From Palsa-504 sp963705835 (GTDB lineage Bacteria > Actinomycetota > Actinomycetes > Streptosporangiales > Streptosporangiaceae), in assembly GCA_963705835.1 (NCBI GenBank), contig CAVPLC010000047.1, forward strand, positions 186,001-250,000: DNA of 64,000 nucleotides, given 5' to 3'. This document shows, one piece after another, positions 7,726-16,080 of the stretch. Every line of letters begins with the position of its first letter. The stretch's first letter is position 1. The notes beneath the pieces were generated by a model. The model did not search any database and was not told the origin of the DNA. It was given only the letters and a program-made list of their open reading frames with translations. Made by a program: the position numbers and the translations under genes.

Positions 7726-9544
7726 GTGGCAGCGATGAATGAACTGTCGCGTACCGCCGCCGCACCCTGGGCCGCGCGTGGCCCTATGTTCAGTCAGCCC
7801 GGCCTGGCCAGGCCGGTGGCCTGGGCGACACCGCATGATCTGGATCGGCTGCGCGCCAGCCACGCACGCGGACAGCTGGGCAAACCGCTGGTGCCGACCA
7901 GTGTTGCATCGCCGCGGCTGGGCGATGAGCTGTTCGCGCGGCTCCTGGCCTACGGCACGCCGCACGAGACTCATCGGGGCGATGTGCTGTTCCGGCCGGG
8001 TGACGAGGACGTCGATCTGATCGTGGTCGACCGGGGTTCGGTGGAGGTTGTCCGGACAGAAACGGCCGACGTGCCCGCCGCGACCGTCGCAGCGGTGGAT
8101 GCGGGCGGCTTTGTCGGCGAGCTGAACTTGCTGACCGGGCAGAATGTCTACCTGCTGTGCCGGGTGCGGGAGGGCGGCACGGTCTACCGGGTGTCGCCGG
8201 AGCGCCTGCGGCAGCTCATGGCCAACGACGTCGAACTGTCCGACATCGTCTTCAAGGCGCTGATTGCCCGCCGGGAGCTGCTGCAGCGCAGCACCGCCGC
8301 CCTGGCGGTGGAGATCGTCGGCACCGACAGGTCGGCGGCGGCGCTGGCGCTGCGGACTTACGCCGCCCGCCAGCGCCTGATCCACCTGTGGTTCGACGCC
8401 GACACCCCCGCGGGCCGCGCGATGATGGAGTCCTCCGGCCTGACCGAGGACGACCTTCCCGCCGTCGTCATGCCCGGCACCACGCTGACACAGGCCACGC
8501 CGGGCGGGCTGGCCGACAAGCTTGGCCTCAGCTACCGTCGTTCGTCCGCCAAGCCGGCTGACGTCACGATCGTCGGCGCGGGCCCGGCCGGCCTGGCGGC
8601 CGCGGTCTACGGGGCGTCCGAGGGCCTGGACACCGTGCTGCTAGACGCCGTCGGCACCGGCGGGCAAGCCGCGGCCAGCTCCCGGATCGAGAACTACTTC
8701 GGCTTCCCGTTCGGCCTTTCCGGCGCCGATCTGACCGGACTGGCCGTGCTCCAGGCGCTGAAGTTCGGAGCCCAGCTGGCCAGCCCATGCCAGGCGGTCA
8801 AGCTCGACACAGACCGGACCGGCGACCTGCTCCGCCTGCACCTGCAGGGCGGGGAGGTCATCGACAGCAAAGCCGTCGTCATCGCGACCGGCGCCCGCTA
8901 CCGCGCACTGCCGCTGGAACGCTGGCCAGACTTCGAAGGCGCCGGCATCTACTACGCGGCCACCGAACTAGAAGCCCGTGCGTGCACGGGCAGCCCGGTC
9001 ACGGTGGTCGGCGGCGCGAACTCCGCGGGTCAGGCGGCGCTGTACCTGGCCGGCCGAGGCAGTGAGGTCTCACTGGTCGTCCGCGGCCCGGACATCGCGA
9101 CCGAGATGTCGGCCTATCTCGTCGACCGGCTGCTGGCCCACCCGCGGGTGACGGTGCGGTGCCGGAGCGAGGTCACCCGGCTAGATGGCGGTAACTTCCT
9201 GCGAGGAAGTCACCATCACCGACCGGACCGCGGACACCGCGCAAGCCCAGCCCTGTGCGGGCTTGTTCTGCTTCATCGGCGCCGAACCCGCCACGAGCTG
9301 GCTGACCGGGATCGCTACCGGAGACGACGGGTTCATCCGGACCGACGTCCAGCTGAGCGACAACGACCTCGGACCGGCCTGGGCCACGCTGGGACGGCGG
9401 CCGCTTCCGTTCGAGACCAGCATTCCCGGCGTGTTCGCGGTCGGCGACGTCCACTCCGGCTCGATGAAGCGGGTCGCCGCAGCCACCGGCGAAGGCGCCA
9501 GCGCCATCGCCTCGGTACACAAGGCCATCGCCACGCTGGCCTAG
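7726..9544 (+). CDS. Cyclic-nucleotide-domain / thioredoxin-reductase-like flavoprotein, frameshifted
   Basis: The N-terminal ~170 residues form a cNMP-binding beta-roll (HRGDVLFRPGDEDVDLIVV, GGFVGELNLLTGQ). A short thioredoxin-like linker domain follows (LIHLWFDADTPAGRAMMES), then an FAD domain (VTIVGAGPAGLAAAVYGAS) and an NAD(P)H domain (VTVVGGANSAGQAALYLA). The final part (IPGVFAVGDVHSGSMKRVAAA) lies in the +1 frame: one extra base near 9202 (TTCCTG-C-GAGGAA) breaks the reading. The usual CxxC of thioredoxin reductases is not present; YYAATELEA occupies that position, so it is probably a non-disulfide pyridine-nucleotide oxidoreductase. Start GTG with GGGGAG upstream. Confidence 0.85.
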
Positions 9545-9730
9545 CGATCAAAGGACGCGCGCCGATCCGCATCGGTTTCGGGTCTTAAAGACCAGGCCAA
9601 GTCAAAAGATCACTTCCCGCTGGCGAGCCAATTGGGGAGCCATCATCGGCCGACATCAGGCTAGTTCGAGCGGATATCTCCGACTCCTCAGCTTTGCGTT
9701 GCGATACGTCGAATTAAGTATTCGAAATTG

Positions 9731-9804
9731 TGGGCGCAGTAGGATTCGAACCTACGAAACCCCTCGCTTGTAAGGCGAGTGCTCTACCACTGAGCTATGC
9801 GCCC
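9731..9804 (-). tRNA. tRNA-Val (anticodon TAC)
   Basis: The reverse complement folds as a cloverleaf: acceptor GGGCGCA/TGCGCCC (7 bp), D-stem GCTC/GAGC, anticodon stem CTCGC/GCGAG with loop CTTACAA (anticodon TAC, valine), T-stem GTAGG/CCTAC with loop TTCGAAT, and discriminator A. The variable loop is 7 nt, slightly long. CCA is not encoded. Gene fragments lie directly beside it on the 5' side of the tRNA. Confidence 0.93.
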
Positions 9805-9888
9805 TGGGTACCCGAGCGCAGGAGGCCGGGTACCTGGAACGGAGCCAGCGTACCGGTTTCTGCACCTCGCCGGCACCCGGCCGTCCCC

Positions 9889-10054
9889 ACCTCCGGCTCG
9901 GGGTCACGACCGTGTACCGGTCGGCGCGGGCTTCGGCCAGGGCGTCGCTGCCGTAGGCATTGGCTCCGCCGCCCTGCAGGATGAGCAGTACGGGACCGGT
10001 GCCGCGCGCCTCGTGGAACAGCCTCGCGCCGGGAACCTCGATCGTCAGGTCGGC
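9889..10054 (-). pseudogene. N-terminal scrap of an alpha/beta hydrolase
   Basis: The minus-strand frame contains LTIEVPGARLFHEARG, GPVLLILQGGGANAYGSDA and LADRYTVVTPSRR-like sequence (ARADRYTVVTPSRR). This is the pattern of the first strands and oxyanion region of actinobacterial alpha/beta hydrolases (normally followed by a YDRRG-type turn). The catalytic serine, acid and histidine parts are missing; the frame runs straight into the tRNA. It is fused in frame to an unrelated upstream scrap, so both are remnants. Confidence 0.5.
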
Positions 10055-10098
10055 TCCTTGTGGGGGCTGGCGTCCGGACCGAGGATGACCACGCCGCG

Positions 10099-10300
10099 CA
10101 GGGGCCAGGAGACGGCCCAGCCGCTGGCGCCCCTCCGGGGATACCCATCGTCCGTCGGGGCGTTTCTCCAGCAGGCGGGCGGAGTAGTAGCCGGCTATGC
10201 CCCGAGGGTCCATGCCAGCGCGCCGCGCGATCACCCGTACCTGTTCGTCGCTGGCTCCCCTGCCGCGCTCGTCGTTGATCCGGGCGATGGACCCCAGGAG
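10099..10300 (-). pseudogene. Scrap of a small conserved actinobacterial protein
   Basis: Minus-strand reading gives LLGSIARINDERGRGAS, then DEQVRVIARRAGMDPRGIAG, then a KRPDGRWVSPEGRQRLGRLL ending. This reads like a winged-helix or small regulatory protein seen in actinomycetes. There is no start codon with a ribosome site, and the frame fuses into the following hydrolase scrap without a stop. It probably became a remnant in the same rearrangement that truncated the hydrolase beside the tRNA. Confidence 0.4.
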
Positions 10301-10310
10301 ACGGGGAGGG

Positions 10311-11393
10311 CTAGATCGGGGCGCGGCGGCCGCGCCAGGCCAGGGCGGCGAGCAGGCCCCCGCCGAGCAGGAGGAGGCCGGCGATGAGGGCCACCAAGGG
10401 CAGGGCGGCGGCGGGCAGCCCACCGGGACCTGCTTCCCCGGAGCCGGGGGCGGCCGCGTGCACGGCCACCGTGACCTCGGCGGTGGCACGGGTCAGGCCG
10501 CGCAGCTGAGATGTCCCGGCCACGGAAGCCCGGGCCGACACGACGTACGAGCCACCGGGGCGCGCGCCGTCTGGCAGTCGTCCGGTAACACCGACCTGGG
10601 CGGACGTCCCGGCGGCCAGGGTGCCCGTGCAGCTCACCGTGCGCAGGTCGCAGGTCCACCCGGACGCGCCATGCAGGCCGACAAGAGCCAGCGGTCGCGG
10701 CAGGCCGAACCTTACGACTGCGCCGTAGGCGATCTGGGCCGACGCGGCGTTGCTGACGGTCACGGAGGCGCCGAACGTGCCGCCGGCCGGGCCGCTCCCC
10801 CGCCCGCGGGCCAGGGTGACAAGGCTGTAACCGAGGCTCCACCGGGGCTGGCCGACGGCAGGCGGGCAGGCGCGGCGGACGATCTCGGTGCCGGGCGAGA
10901 CCGGGCCGCCGAGGCCGGCGCAGATGCCGGAGCTTGACAGCTGACCGGTGCTCCCGTTGTACCGCCAGACCTGGCCATCGATCCCGCCGCACTGGCCGGC
11001 GAAGTCGATATCCAGCGGCACCCCGCGGGGCTGGCCGGACCTCGCCTCCAGGCAGTAGCCGAACCCGTTCATCATGACGCCGTCCGGCGTCAGCGACCAC
11101 TGCTGGGTCGGCAGCGCGGAATCGCACGCGGCCAGCACGATCGGAGCGCCGTTCCCGGTCGCCTGCCAGCACAGGCGCGGATGCCCGATGGCATTGATCT
11201 GCAGCGGGCCGATGGTGGTTCCGCCCGCCGCGGGCGAAGATACCGCGGCACCCGCGACTCCGCCCGGCAGCAAGGCCAGTGTCACGACGGCAACGGCACC
11301 TACAGCCCGAAACCAGCGCACGCTTCCCCCACGGCGATTCGTCACACTTGGCGACCGAACGATTACAGGGAATCCTACGAGACGCGCAGGCAC
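10311..11393 (-). CDS. Secreted ricin-B lectin-like protein with C-terminal membrane anchor
   Basis: 360 residues as an open frame; the real start may be an internal GTG (VTNRRGGSVRW, about 11345, or the VRW GTG itself). A signal peptide (WFRAVGAVAVVTLALLPGG) is followed by a beta-trefoil-like region with QxW-type repeats (LCWQATGNGA, QQWSLTPDG, QVWRYNGSTGQ, WSLGY), suggesting carbohydrate binding. A DUF11/CARDB-type beta-sandwich follows. The C-terminus has one membrane helix and a RRGRRAPI tail. It is likely surface-displayed. No sortase motif is seen. Confidence 0.75.
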   Translation of the reverse strand: MPARLVGFPVIVRSPSVTNRRGGSVRWFRAVGAVAVVTLALLPGGVAGAAVSSPAAGGTTIGPLQINAIGHPRLCWQATGNGAPIVLAACDSALPTQQWSLTPDGVMMNGFGYCLEARSGQPRGVPLDIDFAGQCGGIDGQVWRYNGSTGQLSSSGICAGLGGPVSPGTEIVRRACPPAVGQPRWSLGYSLVTLARGRGSGPAGGTFGASVTVSNAASAQIAYGAVVRFGLPRPLALVGLHGASGWTCDLRTVSCTGTLAAGTSAQVGVTGRLPDGARPGGSYVVSARASVAGTSQLRGLTRATAEVTVAVHAAAPGSGEAGPGGLPAAALPLVALIAGLLLLGGGLLAALAWRGRRAPI

Positions 11394-11428
11394 GAAGCGG
11401 CCCGGTTCGGGCTATCCCGGAGGATCGG

Positions 11429-12529
11429 CTAGCGGCTGGCCATGGCCGACCGGTGCGCCTGCCTGCCGCCGGCCAGGCGTTCGGCCGACCACGCGCGGCG
11501 GTAGTACAGCTGGGCGTCGTCGGACTGGGTGAAACCGACGCCGCCGAACAGGTGGATGGCGGCGTCGACCACGCCGCGGTAAGCCTCGCCCGCGTGGAGG
11601 GCGGCGGCGTGGGCCGCCTTCGGGGCCTCGGGCGCCCCGGCCGCGACGGCGATCGCGGCGTACCGCGCGTTCGCCGAGACGGACTGCAGGTCCGCGAGCA
11701 TTCTCACGCACGACTGGGCCGACGCCTCGAAGGACTCGGTTGAGGGCCCGAACTGCTCCCGGTCCTTGACGTAGGCGATGCTCGCGTCCAGGCACCAGCC
11801 GATACCGCCCGCGGCTTCGGCGGCGGTGGCGATGAGGAACTCGTACTCGGCGCGGGCCAGCACCGGTTCCCCGTCCCGGGTCAGGAGCCGGGCGGGGGCC
11901 GCGTCGAAGGTGGTGATGCCGATGCGCCGCGTCATGTCCAGGTCCAGCTGCCGGGATACGCTGATCCCCGGGGATCCGGATTGGGCCAGGAACATCGCGA
12001 GGCCGTGATCGGTCATCGCGGGGACCACCGCGACATCCGCCGCGTGGGCGGCGATGACGAACCACCGGCGTCCGTAAAGCCGCCAGCCGCCGGTCGCGTA
12101 CTCGGCCCGGACGCTGTCCGATCCCCGCGACCAGTGGCCGGCCTCGTCGGCGGCCGCCACCGTCCCGTTCACCGTCCCGTCGGCCAGCAGCGGCAGCCAG
12201 CGCTCGCAGGCCTCGCGATCACCCGCGGCCAGCAGCGCCGCGGCGGCCACGCAGCTCGGCAGGCACGGGCCCGGGTACAGGGCGCGGCCGAGTTCGCCGT
12301 GCACCGTGCAGGCCTCGGCCAGGGACGCACCGAGCCCGCCGAACTCCGCGGGGATCGCCAGGCCGACCAGGCCAAGCTCAGCACATAGGCCGGCGTGCAG
12401 CTCCGGGTTAAAGCCGACGTCGCCGTCCAGCGCACTGCGCAACTCGGACGAAGGCAGGCTCTCAGCGAGGACCTCGCGCAGGCTCTCGTGCAGCGCGGGC
12501 TGGTCCTCGAGCGAGCCCAGAATCGCCAT
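11429..12529 (-). CDS. Acyl-CoA dehydrogenase family protein
   Basis: 366 residues from the ATG at 12529, which has GAGGAG 8 nt upstream; the longer frame to 12688 is not needed. Features of the family: an N-terminal helical domain with LGLVGLAIPAEFGGLG, a central beta domain (shorter than usual), and the C-terminal helical bundle with LQSVSANARYAAIA and LFGGVGFTQSDDAQLYYRRA. The canonical catalytic glutamate position in the C-terminal domain is not obvious, as in many secondary ACAD-like partners of heteromeric enzymes. It lies divergent from an enoyl-CoA hydratase and beside the atu-like operon, so it likely handles the same CoA esters. Confidence 0.85.
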   Translation of the reverse strand: MAILGSLEDQPALHESLREVLAESLPSSELRSALDGDVGFNPELHAGLCAELGLVGLAIPAEFGGLGASLAEACTVHGELGRALYPGPCLPSCVAAAALLAAGDREACERWLPLLADGTVNGTVAAADEAGHWSRGSDSVRAEYATGGWRLYGRRWFVIAAHAADVAVVPAMTDHGLAMFLAQSGSPGISVSRQLDLDMTRRIGITTFDAAPARLLTRDGEPVLARAEYEFLIATAAEAAGGIGWCLDASIAYVKDREQFGPSTESFEASAQSCVRMLADLQSVSANARYAAIAVAAGAPEAPKAAHAAALHAGEAYRGVVDAAIHLFGGVGFTQSDDAQLYYRRAWSAERLAGGRQAHRSAMASR

Positions 12530-12781
12530 GAAGCCGCTCCTCACGGGGGGCGGGAGACCGGACAGCGCAGGCGACGTACCCCACCCCAGCGGTCTCATGC
12601 TCTCAGACAATTCGCTGCCATTGCGGGCAAACTGCGGACCTGTGACCCGCGTTGGAAGGCGTATCGCATGGCGTGGTTGACGCACCACGATCCGTTCGGA
12701 ATAAAAGGTCTTTTGGAAGACAGGGCCGGGGACGGCGGGTCAGTGGGTGACTAGGGTGGCGAGCAAGCCTAGGGAGCTCAG

Positions 12782-13561
12782 ATGACCGAACTCGTCCGGT
12801 ACGGCGCGGACCGGGATGTCGCCACGATCACCCTGGATTCCCCGCACAACCGCAACGCCCTGTCCGCCGGGCTTGTCGCCGAGCTGACCGCGCGGCTGAC
12901 CGAGGCCGGCGCGGATCCCGCGGTCCGGGCGGTCGTGCTCACGCACACCGGGAGGGTGTTCTGCGCGGGCGCGGACCTGGCCGCCGCGGGCAGCGGCTCG
13001 ACCGGCGACACGGGCACCGCGATCCTGGCCCTGCTGCGGCTGATCGTGGAGCTGCCCAAGCCGGTCATCGCTCGCATCGCCGGGCACGTGCGGGCGGGCG
13101 GCATGGGCATCGTGGGCGCGTGCGACCTGGCCGTCGCGGCGCAGGGGGCGTCGTTCGCGTTCACCGAGGCGCGGATCGGACTGGCCCCGGCGATGATCTC
13201 GCTGACCACGCTGGACATCATGGATCCGCGCCAGGCGGCGCGTTACTACCTGACCGGCGAGACGTTCGGGCCCCAGGTCGCGGCGCAGACCGGCCTGGTC
13301 ACGGTGGCCTGCGGGGAGCAGGAGATCGACGGCGTGGTCGAGGGCCTGGTGGAGCAGCTCCGCGAGACCTCACCGCAGGGGGCGGCGGAGACCAAGAAGC
13401 TGCTGACGGCGGCGCGCCGGCAGCGGCTGGAGGCCTCCGGCCCGCAGCTGGCGGCGCTGTCGGCGCGTCTGTTCGCCAGCGAGGAGGCGCAGGAGGGCAT
13501 CCACGCGTTCCTCGAGCGGCGCCCTCCCGCCTGGCGAGCTGACCAGGCTGGATCTAGCTGA
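12782..13561 (+). CDS. Enoyl-CoA hydratase/isomerase
   Basis: 259 residues, ATG with GGGAG 6 nt upstream. Crotonase-fold marks are clear: VATITLDSPHNRNALSAG at the N-terminus, the oxyanion loop FCAGADLAAAG near residue 60, and IAGHVRAGGMGIVGACDLAVAA near residue 105. It ends with the usual C-terminal helix. The 3' end overlaps the convergent AtuA-like gene by 8 nt. In terpene/leucine-type pathways a hydratase acts on the carboxylated enoyl-CoA (AtuE or LiuC role), the likely job here by context. Confidence 0.88.
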   Translation: MTELVRYGADRDVATITLDSPHNRNALSAGLVAELTARLTEAGADPAVRAVVLTHTGRVFCAGADLAAAGSGSTGDTGTAILALLRLIVELPKPVIARIAGHVRAGGMGIVGACDLAVAAQGASFAFTEARIGLAPAMISLTTLDIMDPRQAARYYLTGETFGPQVAAQTGLVTVACGEQEIDGVVEGLVEQLRETSPQGAAETKKLLTAARRQRLEASGPQLAALSARLFASEEAQEGIHAFLERRPPAWRADQAGSS

Positions 13562-15299
13562 GCAGGTCCGCGGGGACGGTGACGATCCGGGAGCGCAGGT
13601 ATTCGCCCAGGCCCTTGGCCTGCGGGTCGGGCCGGGTGGTGGCCGATACGCCGGGGGCGAGCAGGCCGTGGACGACGAAGTTGAGGGCCAGGAGGTTCGG
13701 CAGCTCGTAGCGGTCGACGTCCAGGCCGGCGGCCTCGGTGAGCAGCCCGCGGAACCTTTCGGTGGTCAGGTACCGGCGCAGCCACGCGTAGGCGCGCGGG
13801 CTGACGGCCCACAGGCCCACGTTGGCGTTGCCGCCCTTGTCGCCGGACCGCGCGCCGCAGAGCCGCCCGAGCGTGGTCTCCGTTTGGGGGCCGGCGGGTG
13901 GGGGTTCGGGAGCCTGCACGGCCCGGAGCGGGGTCGGGCTTGGGGGACGATCAGATTTATACGGAACGGTCCTCATGCGTGCGCCGGGTACATGTACCTG
14001 CTGCGTGACCAGGCGTGCCGGGATCAGCGCGGGCCAGTACAGGCCGTAGGCACTGGCCGAGGCGGGCGGCGTGGTGGTGTGGAATCCGGCGTATCCGGAC
14101 AGCGCGAGCTCGGTGATGGCGTCGGAGAACGCCCGGCCGACCTTGCGCTCGTCCTGGTCCTTGACCGTGATGCGCAGGTGCGCGTTGGCCAGTTCGTTGG
14201 CGGGCGCGTCCGGGCGGTCGAAACGCAGCAGGCGGACGTCGGCCTCCTCGAACTGGCCGGTGCCGCCGAGCCGTTCGAACAGCAGGCTGATGGCGTGCTC
14301 GGCCTTGGCCTCGATGTCGAGGCCGGTGATGACCATGGTCATCGTGTTGCGGTAGCCGCCGAGCATGTTGAGCGCGACCTTGAGGGTGTCCGGCGGCGGG
14401 CTGCCCCGGGTGCCGGTCAGCGCGACCCGGTCCGGGCCGGCCTGCTCGAGGCCGATGGTGTCGAAGTGCGCGGTGACGTCGGGGTTGAGGTAGGCGGGCT
14501 CGCCGATCTCGTAGAGCAGCTGGGCGGTGACCGTGCCCACCGAGACCAGCCCGCCGGTGCCCTGGTGCTTGGTGATGACGGAACTGCCGTCGCCGGCGAC
14601 CTCGGCGATCGGGAACCCCGGGCTGCGGCGGTCGGTGATCTCGTCAAGGAAGCTGTAGTTGCCGCCCGTGGCCTGCGGGCCGCACTCGATGACGTGCCCG
14701 GCGGCGACCGCGCCGGCCAGGGCGTCCCAGTCGTCGTCGCGCCAGCCGTGCCACCAGGCGGCGGGCCCGACGACCAGGCTGGCGTCGGTGACCCGGCCGC
14801 AGACCACGACGTCCGCGCCGGCCTGCAGCGCGGCCGCGATGCCCCAGCCGCCGAGGTAGGCGTTGGCGGTGACCACCGGCAGGTCCGCCTTGGCCAGCGG
14901 CAGCCCGGTGTCGGTGTTGGTGAACTCGTGGCCTTCGGCCTGGAGGTCCTTGATGGCCGGAGCGAGGTCGTCGCCGGTGACGTACGCGACGCGGGCGCCG
15001 AGGCCCAGCTCGTCGATCTTGCTGGCCAGGCCCTGAGGGTTGAGGCCGCCGGCGTTGGCCACGACCTTGACGCCGCGGTCCAGGCAGGTGGCGAGCACGT
15101 CCCGCATCTGGCGCAGGAACGTCGTGGCGTAGCCGAGCGCCGGGTCCTTGCGGCGCGCCTTCCACAGGATCAGCATGGTGAGCTCGGCCAGGTAGTCGCC
15201 GGTCAGCACGTCGATCGGGCCGTCCAGCATCTCCCGGGCGGCGGAGAACCTGTCGCCGTAGAACCCCGAGCAGTTCGCGATGCGGACCGGCCTAGGCAT
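13554..15299 (-). CDS. AtuA-like DUF1446 protein
   Basis: 581 residues. The N-terminal 450 residues match the DUF1446/AtuA family (NCSGFYGDRFSAAREML, VVANAGGLNPQGLASKI, TANAYLGGWGIAAALQAGADV, GRVTDASLVVGPAAWWHGW, HQGTGGLVSVGTVTAQLLYEI). The C-terminal ~100 residues form the frequently fused small domain (RLCGARSGDKGGNANVGLWA). AtuA is required for citronellol/geraniol degradation in pseudomonads, but its reaction is unknown. It is the last gene of the minus-strand operon, overlapping the TIGR03084 gene by 8 nt. Confidence 0.85.
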   Translation of the reverse strand: MPRPVRIANCSGFYGDRFSAAREMLDGPIDVLTGDYLAELTMLILWKARRKDPALGYATTFLRQMRDVLATCLDRGVKVVANAGGLNPQGLASKIDELGLGARVAYVTGDDLAPAIKDLQAEGHEFTNTDTGLPLAKADLPVVTANAYLGGWGIAAALQAGADVVVCGRVTDASLVVGPAAWWHGWRDDDWDALAGAVAAGHVIECGPQATGGNYSFLDEITDRRSPGFPIAEVAGDGSSVITKHQGTGGLVSVGTVTAQLLYEIGEPAYLNPDVTAHFDTIGLEQAGPDRVALTGTRGSPPPDTLKVALNMLGGYRNTMTMVITGLDIEAKAEHAISLLFERLGGTGQFEEADVRLLRFDRPDAPANELANAHLRITVKDQDERKVGRAFSDAITELALSGYAGFHTTTPPASASAYGLYWPALIPARLVTQQVHVPGARMRTVPYKSDRPPSPTPLRAVQAPEPPPAGPQTETTLGRLCGARSGDKGGNANVGLWAVSPRAYAWLRRYLTTERFRGLLTEAAGLDVDRYELPNLLALNFVVHGLLAPGVSATTRPDPQAKGLGEYLRSRIVTVPADLLS

Positions 15300-16080
15300 G
15301 CGTGCTCCTGGGCCGGCCGGGGCCGGGCGGGCCCGCGAAGGCCTGCGCGATGGTCATCCACTCCTGCGCGCCGGGCCCCTCGGCGGCCAGGGCCAGGTCC
15401 TCGCGGTGCCGGCGCTGGGTCACCAGCAGGCAGAAGTCGAGCGCGGGACCGGTCACCCGTTCGGGGGCGTCGGATTGGCCCCAGGTCCACAGGGCACCGT
15501 CGGGGGCGGTCAGCTCGACGCGGACCCGGGTTTCCGGAAGGGGCTGACCGCGGACGACGAAGCTGAAGCCCCGGGTGACGACGCCGAGGTGCGCGATGTG
15601 GCGCAGGCGGGCGGTGGGCTCGCGGGTGACGCCGAGGGCGTCGGCGATGTCCTGGGTGTGCGCCCAGGTCTCCATGAGCCGGGCGGTCAGCGACGACGCG
15701 GCGCTCATGTCCGGGCCGAACCAGGGCAGCCATTTTCTGGGATCGATGGTGGCGAAGGTGCCGAGCAGGATCGAGCGGGCGTCCTCGAACCAGGCCAGCA
15801 ACTGGGCGCCGCTGCGGTCGCGGTAGCGGGCGGCGATGGTGTCGGGATGCACGCCGTCCAGAGCGGCAGGGAGTTCGGCGCGGAATTCGTCGGGGTGGAC
15901 CGCGGCGCGCACCGCGACCTCGTCGAAGTAGGCCAGGTGGCTGATCTGGTCGGCGATGTCCCAGCCGACCGCGGGCGTCGGCGTGCGCCAGCCAGCCTCG
16001 TCCAGGCCGGCCACCAGGGCGCGGGTGACGGCCGTCTCGGCGGCGAGGTCCGCGGCGAGCGCGGCCATGTCTACTGGCAT
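15292..16080 (-). CDS. TIGR03084-family DinB/MDMPI-like metal-binding protein
   Basis: 262 residues. The four-helix maleylpyruvate-isomerase/DinB N-terminal domain is recognisable by GWDIADQISHLAYFDE near residue 40 and METWAHTQDIADALGV near residue 135, which supply candidate metal-binding histidines. A C-terminal beta-rich domain follows. The TIGR03084 group is largely actinobacterial and commonly sits with acyl-CoA catabolic genes; its reaction is not known. The ATG directly abuts the stop of the carboxylase alpha subunit and the 3' end overlaps the AtuA-like gene, so translation is coupled. Confidence 0.82.
   Translation of the reverse strand: MPVDMAALAADLAAETAVTRALVAGLDEAGWRTPTPAVGWDIADQISHLAYFDEVAVRAAVHPDEFRAELPAALDGVHPDTIAARYRDRSGAQLLAWFEDARSILLGTFATIDPRKWLPWFGPDMSAASSLTARLMETWAHTQDIADALGVTREPTARLRHIAHLGVVTRGFSFVVRGQPLPETRVRVELTAPDGALWTWGQSDAPERVTGPALDFCLLVTQRRHREDLALAAEGPGAQEWMTIAQAFAGPPGPGRPRSTHA

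Noticed and set aside
13668..15566. A 632-residue plus-strand frame opposite the AtuA-like gene.
   Set aside because: Composition (G, V, A, D, R only) is that of an antisense frame, and the AtuA-like protein is clearly on the other strand.
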